Assembly (NCBI GenBank): GCA_023078685.1
Contig: JALGAS010000006.1
Location: forward strand, 4,340,001-4,404,000
Direction: 5' to 3'
Length of the DNA stretch: 64,000 nt
DNA from: Neopestalotiopsis rosae
Taxonomy: Eukaryota; Ascomycota; Sordariomycetes; Amphisphaeriales; Sporocadaceae
Positions 51,686-62,196 of the stretch are shown piece after piece. Each line of letters opens with the position of its first letter. The first letter of the stretch is position 1. The position numbers and the translations under genes are program-made. The notes under the pieces are model-generated. The model worked only from the letters and a program-made list of their open reading frames with translations, did no database searches and was not told the DNA's origin.

Positions 51686-53900
51686 ATGAAGAACACTCTG
51701 GCATTGGCCCTGGCTGCTGCTGGCCTCAGCCAGGTCTCGGCCACTGTAAGTCAAACTCTATATAAACAACTATACACAAGTCGCACAGTATACTCATCAT
51801 ATATCTAGTTCATTGGAGCTCCCTCCTTCTCCTGCCCCGGCAACACCGACAACCAGTGTACCGACAAGCAGTCTGCTGGTTTCGACTTCTCCGATCTCGA
51901 TGTTGGTAGCTTCGGTAACTACGGTGGTTTCACCTGGTCTGGATTCACTTGCCAGTCCGGCTTCAGCAAGCGTGACGAGCTCGGTGCCCGCACCAAGGTC
52001 TCCAGCAAGTGCATCTCCGGAAGCGCCTCGAGCTCCAAGGGCTCCTCGCCCTCTTTCGGCTGCGATGCCTCCTCCGGTGTCGACAAGACCAGTGTCGGCG
52101 AGTTCCACGTCTACCCCGAGTTCGACTGCGACCTAGAGTTCCACTACGACATGCCTGATGGCTCGACCTGCAAGCACCGATCTGCCTGCTCCTCGTCCGG
52201 TAGCATCGTCAAGAACACCCAGTGCGGTGGTGCCAAGAACGTCACCATTGTCTACCCTTCGCAGCCCAGCAAGCCCAAGCCTACTTGCTCCTTCGCTGTC
52301 CCCTCCATCTCCTTCAGCTGTGGCAGCGCCAGCAGCACCAAGACCTACAGCACTCACGCCACCACCTCGACCAGCAAGGTTGAGACCACCACCACCAAGA
52401 GCCACCCCGAGACCACCAGCACCTACCCGGCCACCAAGCCTTCGTCGGTTCCTGGCTCCTCGACCTACTCTGTGACCATTCCCGTCCAGACTCCCGGAAG
52501 CTCTTCTTACCCTGCCACGGTCCCCAGCAGCAGCAGCTCTGCCAAGACCACCACCAGCAACAGCCCCGAGTCTTCCTCCACCACTGTTTCTTCCTACCAG
52601 CAGGAGACCACCTCTTCCTCCAAGGTTGAGTCTGAGACCACTTCCAAGGTCGAGACCACCTCTACCAAGGTTGAGTCTACTTCCTCCGTTGAGACCACTT
52701 CCTCCGAGATCGAGACTACCTCCTCCAAGGTTGAGACTACTGCTTCTTCCAACGAGGCCACCTACTCCGTGACTGTTCCCACCACCTCCGCCACTGAGGC
52801 CACCACCTTCACCTCGGTCACCTCGTACCTCACCACCTCCACCGTCCTGACCACTGTCGTCTCTACGGTCACCTCGTGCGCCGAGACCGTCACCAACTGC
52901 CCGGCTCACTCGACTGTCCTGACCACTGCCACCGTTGCTCTCACCACCACTGTCTGCCCGGTCACCGAGACCCTGACCCTCACTTCCAGCAAGGCCGTTC
53001 CTACCCAGCCCGGCTCTGCTGTTGAGACTTCCTCCAACGCTGCCGTCACTGGCCCCAGCTCCGTCGTTGCCACCACCTCCACCGTCGCTGTCTCCTCTGG
53101 CACTTCCCCTGCCGTCCCCGTCGAGACCCTGCCCTGCCCCAATGTTGTTCCTTCTTGCTTGAACACCTGGATGTTCAGCGTTGGCTGCAAGGACAACTCC
53201 GACGCCAGCTGCTACTGCCCCGACGCCGCCTTTGTCGAGAACGTCTTCAGCTGCCTGTACGCCCACGGTGAGAGCGATGAGGTCGTCTCCGAGGCCGTCT
53301 CCTACTTCCAGGGTATCTGCGGTGCCTACGTCGGCCAGAACCCCGGCATTGCCACCGGTGCCGAGACCATCACCACCTACCTGACTGCCACCGCCACCGT
53401 CCCTGCTCAGGCCACCTACACCACCATCTACGTTGATGTCACCACCGTCGTCCCCTGCACCACTGACCTTGGCTCGACCATCTCGACCATTGCCAGCTCC
53501 AGCTCGACTGTCATCATCAGCACTGCCGTCACCGTTCCCCAGGTCGTCCTCACCACCGCCACCGCTGGTGCCACTGATGTTGGTGTTGTCCCCGGCACTT
53601 GTAAGTTTTACCATCTATTCCAGCCTTGACACATCTTGTATACTAATATTTGCCTTAGACACTGCCGTTGCTCCCACCACTGCTCCCGTCACTGCCACCA
53701 AGACCGGTGCCACTGCTCCCTACCCCACCGCCACTGGCATTGGCAGCACCCTCATCACTGCCCAGCCCTCCGGCACTGGTGCCTACTCGACCAGCAAGAC
53801 CGCCTCGGCCACCACTGCCCCCATTGCCACCGCTGGTGCCGCTCGCTTCGGCTCCGGCCTCGGCTTCCTGGGCTTTGTCGCTCTGGCCTTTGCTCTGTAA
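51686..53900 (+). CDS. GPI-anchored Ser/Thr-rich surface protein with CFEM-like module
   Basis: The model is join(51686..51745, 51809..53600, 53659..53900), 697 residues; introns 63 and 58 nt (GTAAGT donors, TAG acceptors). Signal peptide 1-19 (ending VSA). Residues 21-185 form a Cys-containing N-terminal domain. Residues about 190-460 are Ser/Thr/Pro-rich with repeated KVETTS/EIETTS units (about 205-335) and should be O-mannosylated. A CFEM-like module lies near 460-525 (LPCPNVVPSC, GCKDNSDASCYC, FSCLY, GIC; seven Cys seen, eight usual). The C-terminus (SGLGFLGFVALAFAL) is a GPI-type signal. Codons are almost all C-ending, so expression is probably very high. Candidate roles are adhesin, wall structure or heme/iron uptake (CFEM); inference only. 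Confidence 0.88.
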
Positions 53901-54491
53901 ATAACAGCAGCATTTGGACCCATCCTTTCCAAATCTTGTCTTTGATTTTTACATCTCTTGCATAACAAAAACATTCACAACAACTGTATCATTCTTACGA
54001 TCCTTACGAAACGCATTAGTTTATCTTGGTGGGGCATAACAGCGCTACATTATACCATCGGAGTCTTCTCTTAGGAAACTCGACAGCATTATTTTTTGGT
54101 TTCTTTTCCCATCTCACACAATAGAAGAGTAAAGAAAGCGAAAAGGGCTGAGTTTTAAAGCCAAAGCAGCCTTGTCGAAAGACACATACACGGGCCTGGA
54201 AACAACAAAAAGAGGAGAAATTGTAATACTTAATATACCCAAAGGACAAATATATAGCCAATAGAGCTTTTTCAAAAAGTTTACGTGCCTTCCGAACTCT
54301 CATGTGATAAATATATGACAATAAATTAGCAATGATCGATGAATAACACATTTACATTCGATGTCCGCTAGGCAGAACAGAGCACCTGGTTGGCATTAAA
54401 TCAGTCAAGTTTAGGCAGCCAGCTTTATTCATGTACATGTCACCATCAACTTAATCATTGACACGAGGATATAATCTTTCATAGTCCATGT
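53901..54491. other. spacer between convergent CFEM-like and glycosylasparaginase genes
   Basis: 591 bp of AT-rich 3' flanking sequence. No gene seen. Confidence 0.5.
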
Positions 54492-55720
54492 CTATAGCTG
54501 AATCTGCCCTCGATACTCGAGAGTAGAGTCACCCTCCTCTTCCACCGCAACCGCGTCAACATCAATCGGCGGCACCGTGACCACGACCGTGGCGTTCGTG
54601 GCACCGCTGCCGCCGCGGTACGCGTACGTAAAAGTCCAGCCCGAGCCCGCGCCCCCGTGGCGCCCCTGGTTGTCGACCACGACGATGCCGGCCGAGATGC
54701 TGGGGAACTTGCGCACCATGCGGAGGACGGCGTCGTCGGCGGCTTCTTGTGGTGAGAGGCCGCTGCGTTGATGATGTTAGTTATCTTTGCGTGACAACGG
54801 TTCCTCACTCCCAGAGTCTTCTACATCTTCTCATATGATACAAAATGTAAAAGATGAACCAAGGAAACTCAAGTCAAGTTTACATACCGTCGCATACTCT
54901 CCACCGCCTGGTAACAAGGCAGAAACCGCATCATGATGTCGCCGTCGCCCGTGGCACCGCACCCGCCGACATCGCCGTCGACGTAGGATCCGCTCCCGAC
55001 AATGGGGCCGTCGCCCACGCGGCCGGGGACCTTGTGCGACGCGCCGTTGGTCGACGTGGCCGCAGCCATGGCGCCCGAGGCGTCGATGGCGATCATGGAA
55101 ATGGTGTCGTGGGAGGCCTGCGACGCCTCGACAGTGGCATTGTCCACGGCCAACGGCGTGTACGGCCCGCACGACGTCGACGCGTCGGGGGACACGGCCA
55201 CGCGGTAATTGGGCTGGCAGCCCGCGGCCTCCCACTCGGCGCACGCCGCGCGCGACGCGGCCGTCGACGTGTCCTCCTCGGCGAAGCCGTTCTGCGCCGC
55301 AAACTCCGTGGCCTGGTCGCCCGCCAGCAGCGTGTGGGCCGTGTGCTCCATGACGGCGCGCGCGACGCCCACGGCGTTTTTGACGCGGCGGAGGTTGGCC
55401 ACCGCCCCGGCGGCAAACGTGGTCCCGTCCATGATCATGGCGTCCAGCGTCGTCTCGCAGGACTCGTCGGGCGAGCCCCCGTAGCCCACGCTGCCGTCGC
55501 ACTGGTTGGCCTCGCAGGTGGTGCAGCCAACCTCTACGGCGTCGAGGGCCGTGGCTGCCGTGCCGTTCAGCAGGGCGAGGTAGGCTGCGTCTGTCGCGGC
55601 GGTAAAAGGTCCGCCCCACGTGTTGATCACAAAGGGTAGACCTGGGGATGACACGGACACGGCGCCGGTCACCAGCGACGTTGCCGAGATCCAGAGTACC
55701 ATGTTCCGTGAGAGAGCCAT
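54492..55720 (-). CDS. glycosylasparaginase (aspartylglucosaminidase, Ntn hydrolase)
   Basis: The model is complement(54492..54762, 54888..55720), 367 residues, with a 125-nt intron (GTATGT...CAG) that joins ...VESMRR to GLSPQEAADD. A signal peptide (about 1-22) sends it to the secretory path or vacuole. The autocleavage/nucleophile motif is SHDTISMIAID with T206; the NTWGGPFT start, SVGYGGSPDE block and VGDGPIVGSGSYVD block fit aspartylglucosaminidase. The enzyme cleaves GlcNAc-Asn bonds of glycopeptides after self-processing into alpha and beta chains. Codon use is strongly GC-rich. Confidence 0.93.
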
Positions 55721-56446
55721 TCTGGTGTGTGCGGATAAATGTGTAGTGGTGATGATGTTCAACTCATGGAATCCGATATCATTTGAAAGCAAGAATGAAT
55801 ATCGATAAGACTAGTCACAATAAGCTATCATACCCATCCATTCACTGTTACGTTTCCTCCGGATATCTTTCATATCTCCAAGGTCCCCATCTCGCCTGGA
55901 TCGGCGGCGGATGCAACTTGCCAAGATTGGAAGCTTCACGATTCCAAGAGGGGCTGGCTTCAAGTGCCGCGCCCCACACCAGCCACGAGCCGCATCGGCG
56001 GTACTAATCGGTCTTGGTGATCATGTCAGGTTATAAGCGATATAATTGCTGATTCTTTTCCATGTCCTGGAATGCCATTGACCTCGTGGATTGGTTTCTA
56101 GTTCGTAACAGCACAACACTAGTAAGTCATGAGTGCAATCATATTTTATTGACTTGCTCGAAATTATATACTATCAATGTTATTAATTCCTCTCAAATCG
56201 ACACCTTCCATACCATAACTCTGGGTGCATCATATGCAAGTCAGTGGCACGGCTCTTGTCTCTCTCCATGTTACACATCCATTGAACATTTGCCGAGCTG
56301 CAACCAACTCAACATCCATTATGGTGCAACGTCCTTCCATAAGAATTATTCCTCAAGCCTAAACATTGTGACGTACGATCTGGCTCGCAACACGCCTTGG
56401 GTATCTCTTTTTTTCTATTTGCTCTAACCATTCCAGACGGAATCCT
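55721..56446. other. spacer upstream of glycosylasparaginase
   Basis: 726 bp; promoter of the asparaginase gene on the left, 3' end of the next gene on the right. No gene seen. Confidence 0.5.
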
Positions 56447-56986
56447 CTACAAGGCGAAAGCACCGAGCGTGGTGGCCGAGAAGAGCAGGGCACCGATAGC
56501 CAGACCGAGCGTGTTGACGCCAACACTAGTCTGAGATCGAGGGGCGGCGCTCTTGGAGGTCTCGGAGGCGCTGCCGGAACCAGTCGAGGTGCCGGTGCCG
56601 CTGCTGCTGTCGCCGGACTTGGAGGCAGCGTCACCGGTGGCGCTGGCGACGACGCTGGCGGTCACGCTGGCGGGCAGGGAGTCGCCCGAGCCCGTGGCGG
56701 TGGCGGTCGTGTTGCCGCGGCAGAAGACGTCCGAGTCGGCGGCGCCCTCGTCAAAGAGACAAGACGTCAGGTCGGCGACGCTCTGGTCGAGGGCCAGGCA
56801 GTACAGGCCGCAGTCGTCGTAGTAGGAGATTACGTCGGCCGACTTGCAGCAGGCGGACATGATGTCGGTGTGGTTGCCGCCGTAGGGGATGGCGCAGGCG
56901 GCATCTTGCACGGGGATGTTGTAGAGCTGGGCGCCGCAGCCGGTCGCCGTAGAGGTGGCAGAGGCGGATGTGGTGGTGGTCGACAT
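56447..56986 (-). CDS. small Cys-rich Ser/Thr protein with C-terminal hydrophobic anchor
   Basis: Single exon, 179 residues. Cys-rich head at about 17-90 (GCGAQLYNIP, DAACAIPYGGNHTDIMSACC, DDCGLYCLAL, FCRGN; nine Cys) followed by a Ser/Thr/Gly/Ala-rich stalk and a hydrophobic tail (LGLAIGALLFSATTLGAFAL) like a GPI signal. The N-terminus (MSTTTTSASATSTATG) is not a signal peptide, which is odd for such a tail. An upstream exon carrying one may be missing, though none was seen. I recall similar ascomycete proteins of unknown function. Probably a cell-surface protein. Confidence 0.75.
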   Translation of the reverse strand: MSTTTTSASATSTATGCGAQLYNIPVQDAACAIPYGGNHTDIMSACCKSADVISYYDDCGLYCLALDQSVADLTSCLFDEGAADSDVFCRGNTTATATGSGDSLPASVTASVVASATGDAASKSGDSSSGTGTSTGSGSASETSKSAAPRSQTSVGVNTLGLAIGALLFSATTLGAFAL

Positions 56987-59244
56987 GATGATTGTTGGCG
57001 GTGGTTTGTAAAAGGTCGAGTAACGAATGTTTTATAACGAATGATTTAGTATGTAGAAGATTATACTACTGGACTGGGTATCATGTAATGGAGAGCGAAG
57101 GGAAAAGAAATAAATAGAGCAAAAGACTTTAAAAGACAATCAGAGGTGGCATGGCAGCCCTTTTTCTCCTGAGACACGCACACAAGTACCCAGCAATAGG
57201 TGAATAACCTATTTCTTCTTCGTACCAGGAAGTGAGCTCAGCCCATCAACCCCATCAACCCCAGCCTGTCCAGCCTGTCCAGCTCCATCCAAAACTCGTA
57301 AGTTTGGGACGTTTGGGCCAACCAGTGGCTCCTGGGACCGTCGCGTGTACTTGTGAAGTCTAATCGGTTGTCAGACGAATACCCGCTAAGGAGACGACGC
57401 TGGGCCAATCGTTGTTTTGCATATAAATAAACACGAGCCCAGATACGGGGTTTAGTTCCATATCCCAGTACCGCATGTGGGGATCGTCTAGAGTGCTTCT
57501 TTAGTGGACGGCTGTTCGGCCGCTGTTGAGCTGGCTGCTGGTGGTGATCGTGGCGCTGCCGGCCGTATCTTTGCAGGGAAGCCACGCAGAAAGGAGATGG
57601 AAATTCTAGAATTCTTCTCATTATGAAGATGAATAACCAATGACAATTGAATGGACATCACGTATATGACAGTAAAAGTGGACTACAGTTGATTATAGGT
57701 TCAGTCAGTCCAGGGCGATCGTCATTATAAAATTCTCTTCTTGCTGCGATATCCGTTTCAATGTTTTCAAAAAGACAATTTAATTCCCACGCGGACATCC
57801 TGCCGCAACTTCGTCTATCTGTCAGCACTTGAGAGCTGGCATTGTCGTGGCTTGTCGTGGCTTGTCGCTGAGGATTATGCGAAGGGGCATGCGAAAAGTT
57901 CGAGGCCAGTCTATGAGAATCAAAGTGTGATTGCAGAGGCAGGAAGGAGAAAGAAGGCCAAGAAATCAACTTCAAGATGAATCTGTGATGGATGCTCTGT
58001 CCATGGGCTTTCACGAGTCCTGGCTACACCACGTGGATCACTGACCATTCAATTATATTTCCAGGCTCGACAGGTGCTGGGACGTGCCTTGTGGCCCCAC
58101 CCCATTGTTCGACGCCATGCAAATGTCCGTCCCGCACAGTTGTTGGGAGGCTTGTAGACATATGATTGCCGTTGCATAGGCTATTGTGACTTTGCAAATC
58201 CGCATACCACATACCATCGAACATACATACTTCATACTGTGAGTCTGGTTATGGATTCTCTTGAAAACGGCACTGCACCACAGCTCTGAGGGACTAGCGC
58301 TACATTAGCCTTGGTTGACATAATGTCGGCTTCTCCTTGTAATCACGGGCAGCACGAGTCGATTAAGGGCCCAAGACAAAAAGAATGCTATTGTATAATC
58401 ATAAGTACCGGGTGCATATTTCTTTTGGAGTTGCTCATCTACGAGAAAGACGCTAGAGAGGAGCATCTCGCGCTATCTCGATACAACGTGTTCTGGGCCA
58501 ATAAGGCAGATGATTGGCCTATAGTATAGCAAGACATGTGCTGTGCGTGCTGATCACCCCCAGGATTTGCGAGACAACAAAAACAATATCGGTAGGGAAA
58601 GACCCCAAGGCTCGCCAAGTACTATGAATGTCAGACCCAAAACAGGACCTAGCTAGCCAAAACAAAACAAGGTTGTCATCCACATGCTTTTTTGGCCTAT
58701 TTCAGTAGCAGGTTCTTGACTCCCGAGGCTCCGGGCGCATCTGAATTGACTTTTTACCTTCTGGGATGAATTACGTCATTTGTCTGCGCAGACCCGCGAC
58801 GTTTTTCGATCGGGCAACTAACAGATTCAGGTCCGGGTACCTCAAATGTACCTACATAAGCTGAAATTCAAAATGTCCTCGTGTCATCGATGAATCACAA
58901 GGCATCAGCATGAGGAAAGAATCTGGTGTTACCATATCACAAGATGGAAATTCCTGCTTTTTATATGATTCTGATAATTCTTTTGCCTTTTTAATCGAGC
59001 TTTTTCCTCAAATGCGCCAGATCAAGGGTTGGTTGAAGTGCACTGCATCAAAGTAGGCAAAGGTACTACCATAGTGGATCCTTGTTTGTACCGGAGTGAA
59101 TGCTCCAACATCTGACATTTGTTTGTCGAGTCAAAACCCAACGCCGAGAGGTTCTTCTTGCCTTGAAACCCAAAAACAATATTTATTTTTTGTTTGTAAG
59201 ATACGGCTTGGGAATATACCCAGTTTGGTCGGCGGAAACGAAAA
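56987..59244. other. 2.26-kb spacer before het-C
   Basis: No supported gene. Open stretches on both strands (57238-57621, 57658-58014) have no domain. The last few hundred bases should hold the het-C promoter. Confidence 0.5.
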
Positions 59245-61296
59245 ATGTCTTCCTCAAGGACTCTGTTCCTCGTCTTATTCGTCGCCGTCCTGGTGTTGGC
59301 CACGCCCGCCGCTGCGTTCGGCGCGGGCGAGGTGCCGCCCAGCAGCGACTTCAAGGGCTACGTCTGGCGACATGGCGACATCACCGAGGTCCTCAAGTTC
59401 CTCCCGGCGTCCTTTCTGACGCACTACCGCTTCACCCAGCTCCAGCGCAAGCAAATCTACTTTGGCAACTGGCTGCGCGATTTCTCCCAGGTCATTGACA
59501 CCACCTGTCTGGAGAACATACCCGAGCCCATTCTGCGCGCCATTGTGTCCGTCTTGGCGTTCATGGAATTTGGTTTTGCTACCGACGAGTTTGACGTGAC
59601 CCGGGAGCGGCTGGGCTGCTATACTCACGTCGAGCACATTGACAACCCCCAGGGCTACGCGGGCAATGCCCAGGAGATTGACAAGCGTCTGCGCGGGCCC
59701 GTGCAGCCTGAGGAGCTCGAGTTTGACCCAGACACGGGCATGAAGAACTACATTGCCAACAGCGGTCACGGCTGGAGGACCTCGGCCGACTATGTCCGGG
59801 AGCAGCTGGTGCAGTGTATTGCGCTGGGCCGGGAGGGCCGGAGGAAGAGAGCTTCGGGCGCCAAGAAGGAATCGCTTATTCACCTCGGTGCCGCCCTGCA
59901 CACGCTCGAGGACTTTTCCGCACACAGCAATTACACGGAGCTGTGTTTGCGCGAGCTTGGAGAAGACACCGTCTTTGCCTTTGTTGGAGACAACTGCTTC
60001 GTCAAGACGCCAGGTGCAAAGGGCAAAAAGGTTCCGCCCATCGTTACCGGCACTTTTGGCATGTTGGACATTTTCCACAGCTTGCTCGGAGAGGCCGACG
60101 ACATGGCCATTCTGCAATCGAGAGGAACGCTCGGCTCGCTCGAGGATAAGCTTGGATTTGGCGGCCCGGCCTTTGAGCAGCTCTTTGAACTCATTAAAAA
60201 GGGCATCGAGGCTCTCAACAAGGTGTCGCCCAACACGATTCCTCTGCAAAACGAGCTCAATACCGTGGCAGCTATTTTCAAGAAGGCCTCGGCGTCCGTC
60301 ACACCGCCTGATTCAGACTCGGAAGACAATGCATCGGGGGCAACCAACCCAAATTTCCTCTGGCAGACGATTGAGCCCATATTTTACTTGCACGACCGTA
60401 TGGCCAAGTGGTTGCAAGAGGGTACGGAAGAAAAGGAAGACTCCACGGCCGACATGGAATCCAGCCAGCTGAGCGACTACACCAACCAGCTCGTCTTTCG
60501 CTTCCTGGCCGTCATGATCGAGTCGTCCGTCAAGGAGCTCCGCAACGCCGTCAAGGCAGCCAAGGACCGCGTCGACGCCGAAGCAGCAAAGGCCGCCTCG
60601 GCCGCCGTCTACGAGGACGGCTCCGACGCTTCCGACCCGAGCCACTCGGACCTCTCCAAGGACCACTTTAGCAACGTGCTCAACCAGCCCTCCGGGCTCG
60701 TCGCCACCGTCACGACCAACTGGACGGTGCAGCAGGTGGTCCGGTGCTGGGACGACCCCAACATCGACGCCAACGAGACCATTGACGAGATCCTGACCAT
60801 TTTGCACCACCCGGCCTTTCCGGGAAAGAACAAGAGGACCAAGATCCAGCAGTACATGTTCGACACAGTCAAGACGTGGTGGGAGGGCAACCCGCCCGAG
60901 GAGCAGGCGCGCCTGCGCTCCAAGCTGACCAAGGAGAGCGTCCGCAGCCGCGGCCACGAGGACCAGCACCTGACGCTGCGGGACCTGGTGTCGGCGGGCA
61001 AGCCCAGGGGCCCGGCCTCGTTTCCCGGTTCCTCCCCCGAGGTCCGCCAGCCGCCCAAAAAGGTCAGCTTCCCCCTTACCTGGGCCGTCAACGAGATGGG
61101 CCGCGATCTCAATTTCATCTTTGTCACGGCCCGCAAGAGTCTGTCGGATCCCGTCGGCGCCATTGGCGACGTGGTCAAGCATACCGGCGGCGTCATTTCG
61201 CGCGGCACCAGGGCCGTGGCGAGCGCGCCGCGGTGGTTGGCGAGCAGGGTCGGCATGCTGTGGCCTTTTGGCGGACGCAAGGATGCAGCAGAGTAG
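59245..61296 (+). CDS. het-C: het-C family heterokaryon incompatibility protein
   Basis: Single exon, 683 residues. Signal peptide about 1-24 (LFLVLFVAVLVLATPAAAF). The Het-C domain begins at once: WRHGDITEVLKFLPASF, QIYFGNWLRDFSQVID and FATDEFDVTRERLGCYTHVEHIDNP are conserved blocks, with His/Asp clusters (HLGAALHTLEDFSAHSNYTE near 213) like the zinc-dependent phospholipase C-type fold suggested for the family. The C-terminal part ends in a basic amphipathic tail (RGTRAVASAPRWLASRVG). As I recall, the Neurospora het-c product is longer with a Gly-rich C-terminus; no such repeat is seen here. In Neurospora, allelic differences in het-c with pin-c cause incompatibility. No pin-c-type HET gene adjoins it here. 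Confidence 0.93.
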   Translation: MSSSRTLFLVLFVAVLVLATPAAAFGAGEVPPSSDFKGYVWRHGDITEVLKFLPASFLTHYRFTQLQRKQIYFGNWLRDFSQVIDTTCLENIPEPILRAIVSVLAFMEFGFATDEFDVTRERLGCYTHVEHIDNPQGYAGNAQEIDKRLRGPVQPEELEFDPDTGMKNYIANSGHGWRTSADYVREQLVQCIALGREGRRKRASGAKKESLIHLGAALHTLEDFSAHSNYTELCLRELGEDTVFAFVGDNCFVKTPGAKGKKVPPIVTGTFGMLDIFHSLLGEADDMAILQSRGTLGSLEDKLGFGGPAFEQLFELIKKGIEALNKVSPNTIPLQNELNTVAAIFKKASASVTPPDSDSEDNASGATNPNFLWQTIEPIFYLHDRMAKWLQEGTEEKEDSTADMESSQLSDYTNQLVFRFLAVMIESSVKELRNAVKAAKDRVDAEAAKAASAAVYEDGSDASDPSHSDLSKDHFSNVLNQPSGLVATVTTNWTVQQVVRCWDDPNIDANETIDEILTILHHPAFPGKNKRTKIQQYMFDTVKTWWEGNPPEEQARLRSKLTKESVRSRGHEDQHLTLRDLVSAGKPRGPASFPGSSPEVRQPPKKVSFPLTWAVNEMGRDLNFIFVTARKSLSDPVGAIGDVVKHTGGVISRGTRAVASAPRWLASRVGMLWPFGGRKDAAE

Positions 61297-62196
61297 AGAT
61301 TTCATTGTTCCCAACTAGAGAAGAGGAGACCAGAGAAGAGAAGGGAGACACGAAGAAGAGGAGACGGCACTACTTTGCAATGGGCGACTGTACATGAGTC
61401 CTACCCAAAGTGGCATTGCTATATATACCACGATTTAGAGCCTCTGTACGAGAGAAAGAGAGATGGATACAGGTGTTCGATATCAAATCAAGTAGATACC
61501 CCGACTATAGCAGAGAGACAAGTAGGAAGGATGCAGCGGAACTGCACCGAGTGCGTAGCTGGCTGCCGGACAATGTAGACAGGCTAGAAGTAGAGCTTAG
61601 TCATGATTAGATGTGATTAGTTTTTCCAGCTCCTCAATCTTGATTTGACGTCCTGGGATGAACATGGTTCTATTCAATATTGGACTAGTATGATCAGCGT
61701 CTACAACACTGAAACGCATCCAGGCACGCTGATATTTTGCTGCGGGTTTGACTGCGATCATTGTGGAGGAAGTTTTCAGAACTAGCAGAGCAAGTCTCTG
61801 TGAGTGACGTTCGAACGTGATATACAATGTTATGAATACAATCGGGTCATTGAAAAATGGGTTCTGATCAGATTCGCCTCTATGATCAAATATTGATCGC
61901 CAGTGCCCTTTGGACTATGCTTTGAAGGAAACTCCTCCATTACCCCCAAGAATCATTCCAGTTCGTGATTTCCGGTACTTCTTCGTATAGAGTCTCGTGG
62001 AGCCATCCATCATGAATTCAAAAATAAAAGTAAACAATTTGGCCAGTAACGGCCGGATATCCAAAATGCGGCGATCTGCCGTGTCATCAAACCCCGTGTT
62101 CACAAAATCCGCGCAGGTACATGTGTTGGATCTAACCAAACAATAGACCGCGTCCCCAGCCCGATCCGAATCGTTTACGGTGATCCGGCAGAGAGA
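61297..62196. other. spacer between convergent het-C and Rho GEF genes
   Basis: 900 bp; no gene seen. Starts with a purine-rich run (AGAAGAGGAGACC...) at 61318-61366 in the het-C 3' region. Confidence 0.5.

Noticed and set aside
52133..53614. 493-codon open frame antisense to the CFEM-like gene
   Set aside because: It is a Gly/Asp/Ser-rich mirror of C-ending Thr/Ser codons on the real strand; extreme codon bias removes antisense stops. No domain.
54831..55639. Two 260-codon frames overlapping glycosylasparaginase
   Set aside because: Arg/Gly/His-rich shadows of a GC-rich gene; the sense frame has the full catalytic motif.
59275..61314. Long antisense open frames (324 and 333 codons) within het-C
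   Set aside because: They mirror GC-rich codons of the sense gene; the sense frame has a signal peptide and Het-C blocks.
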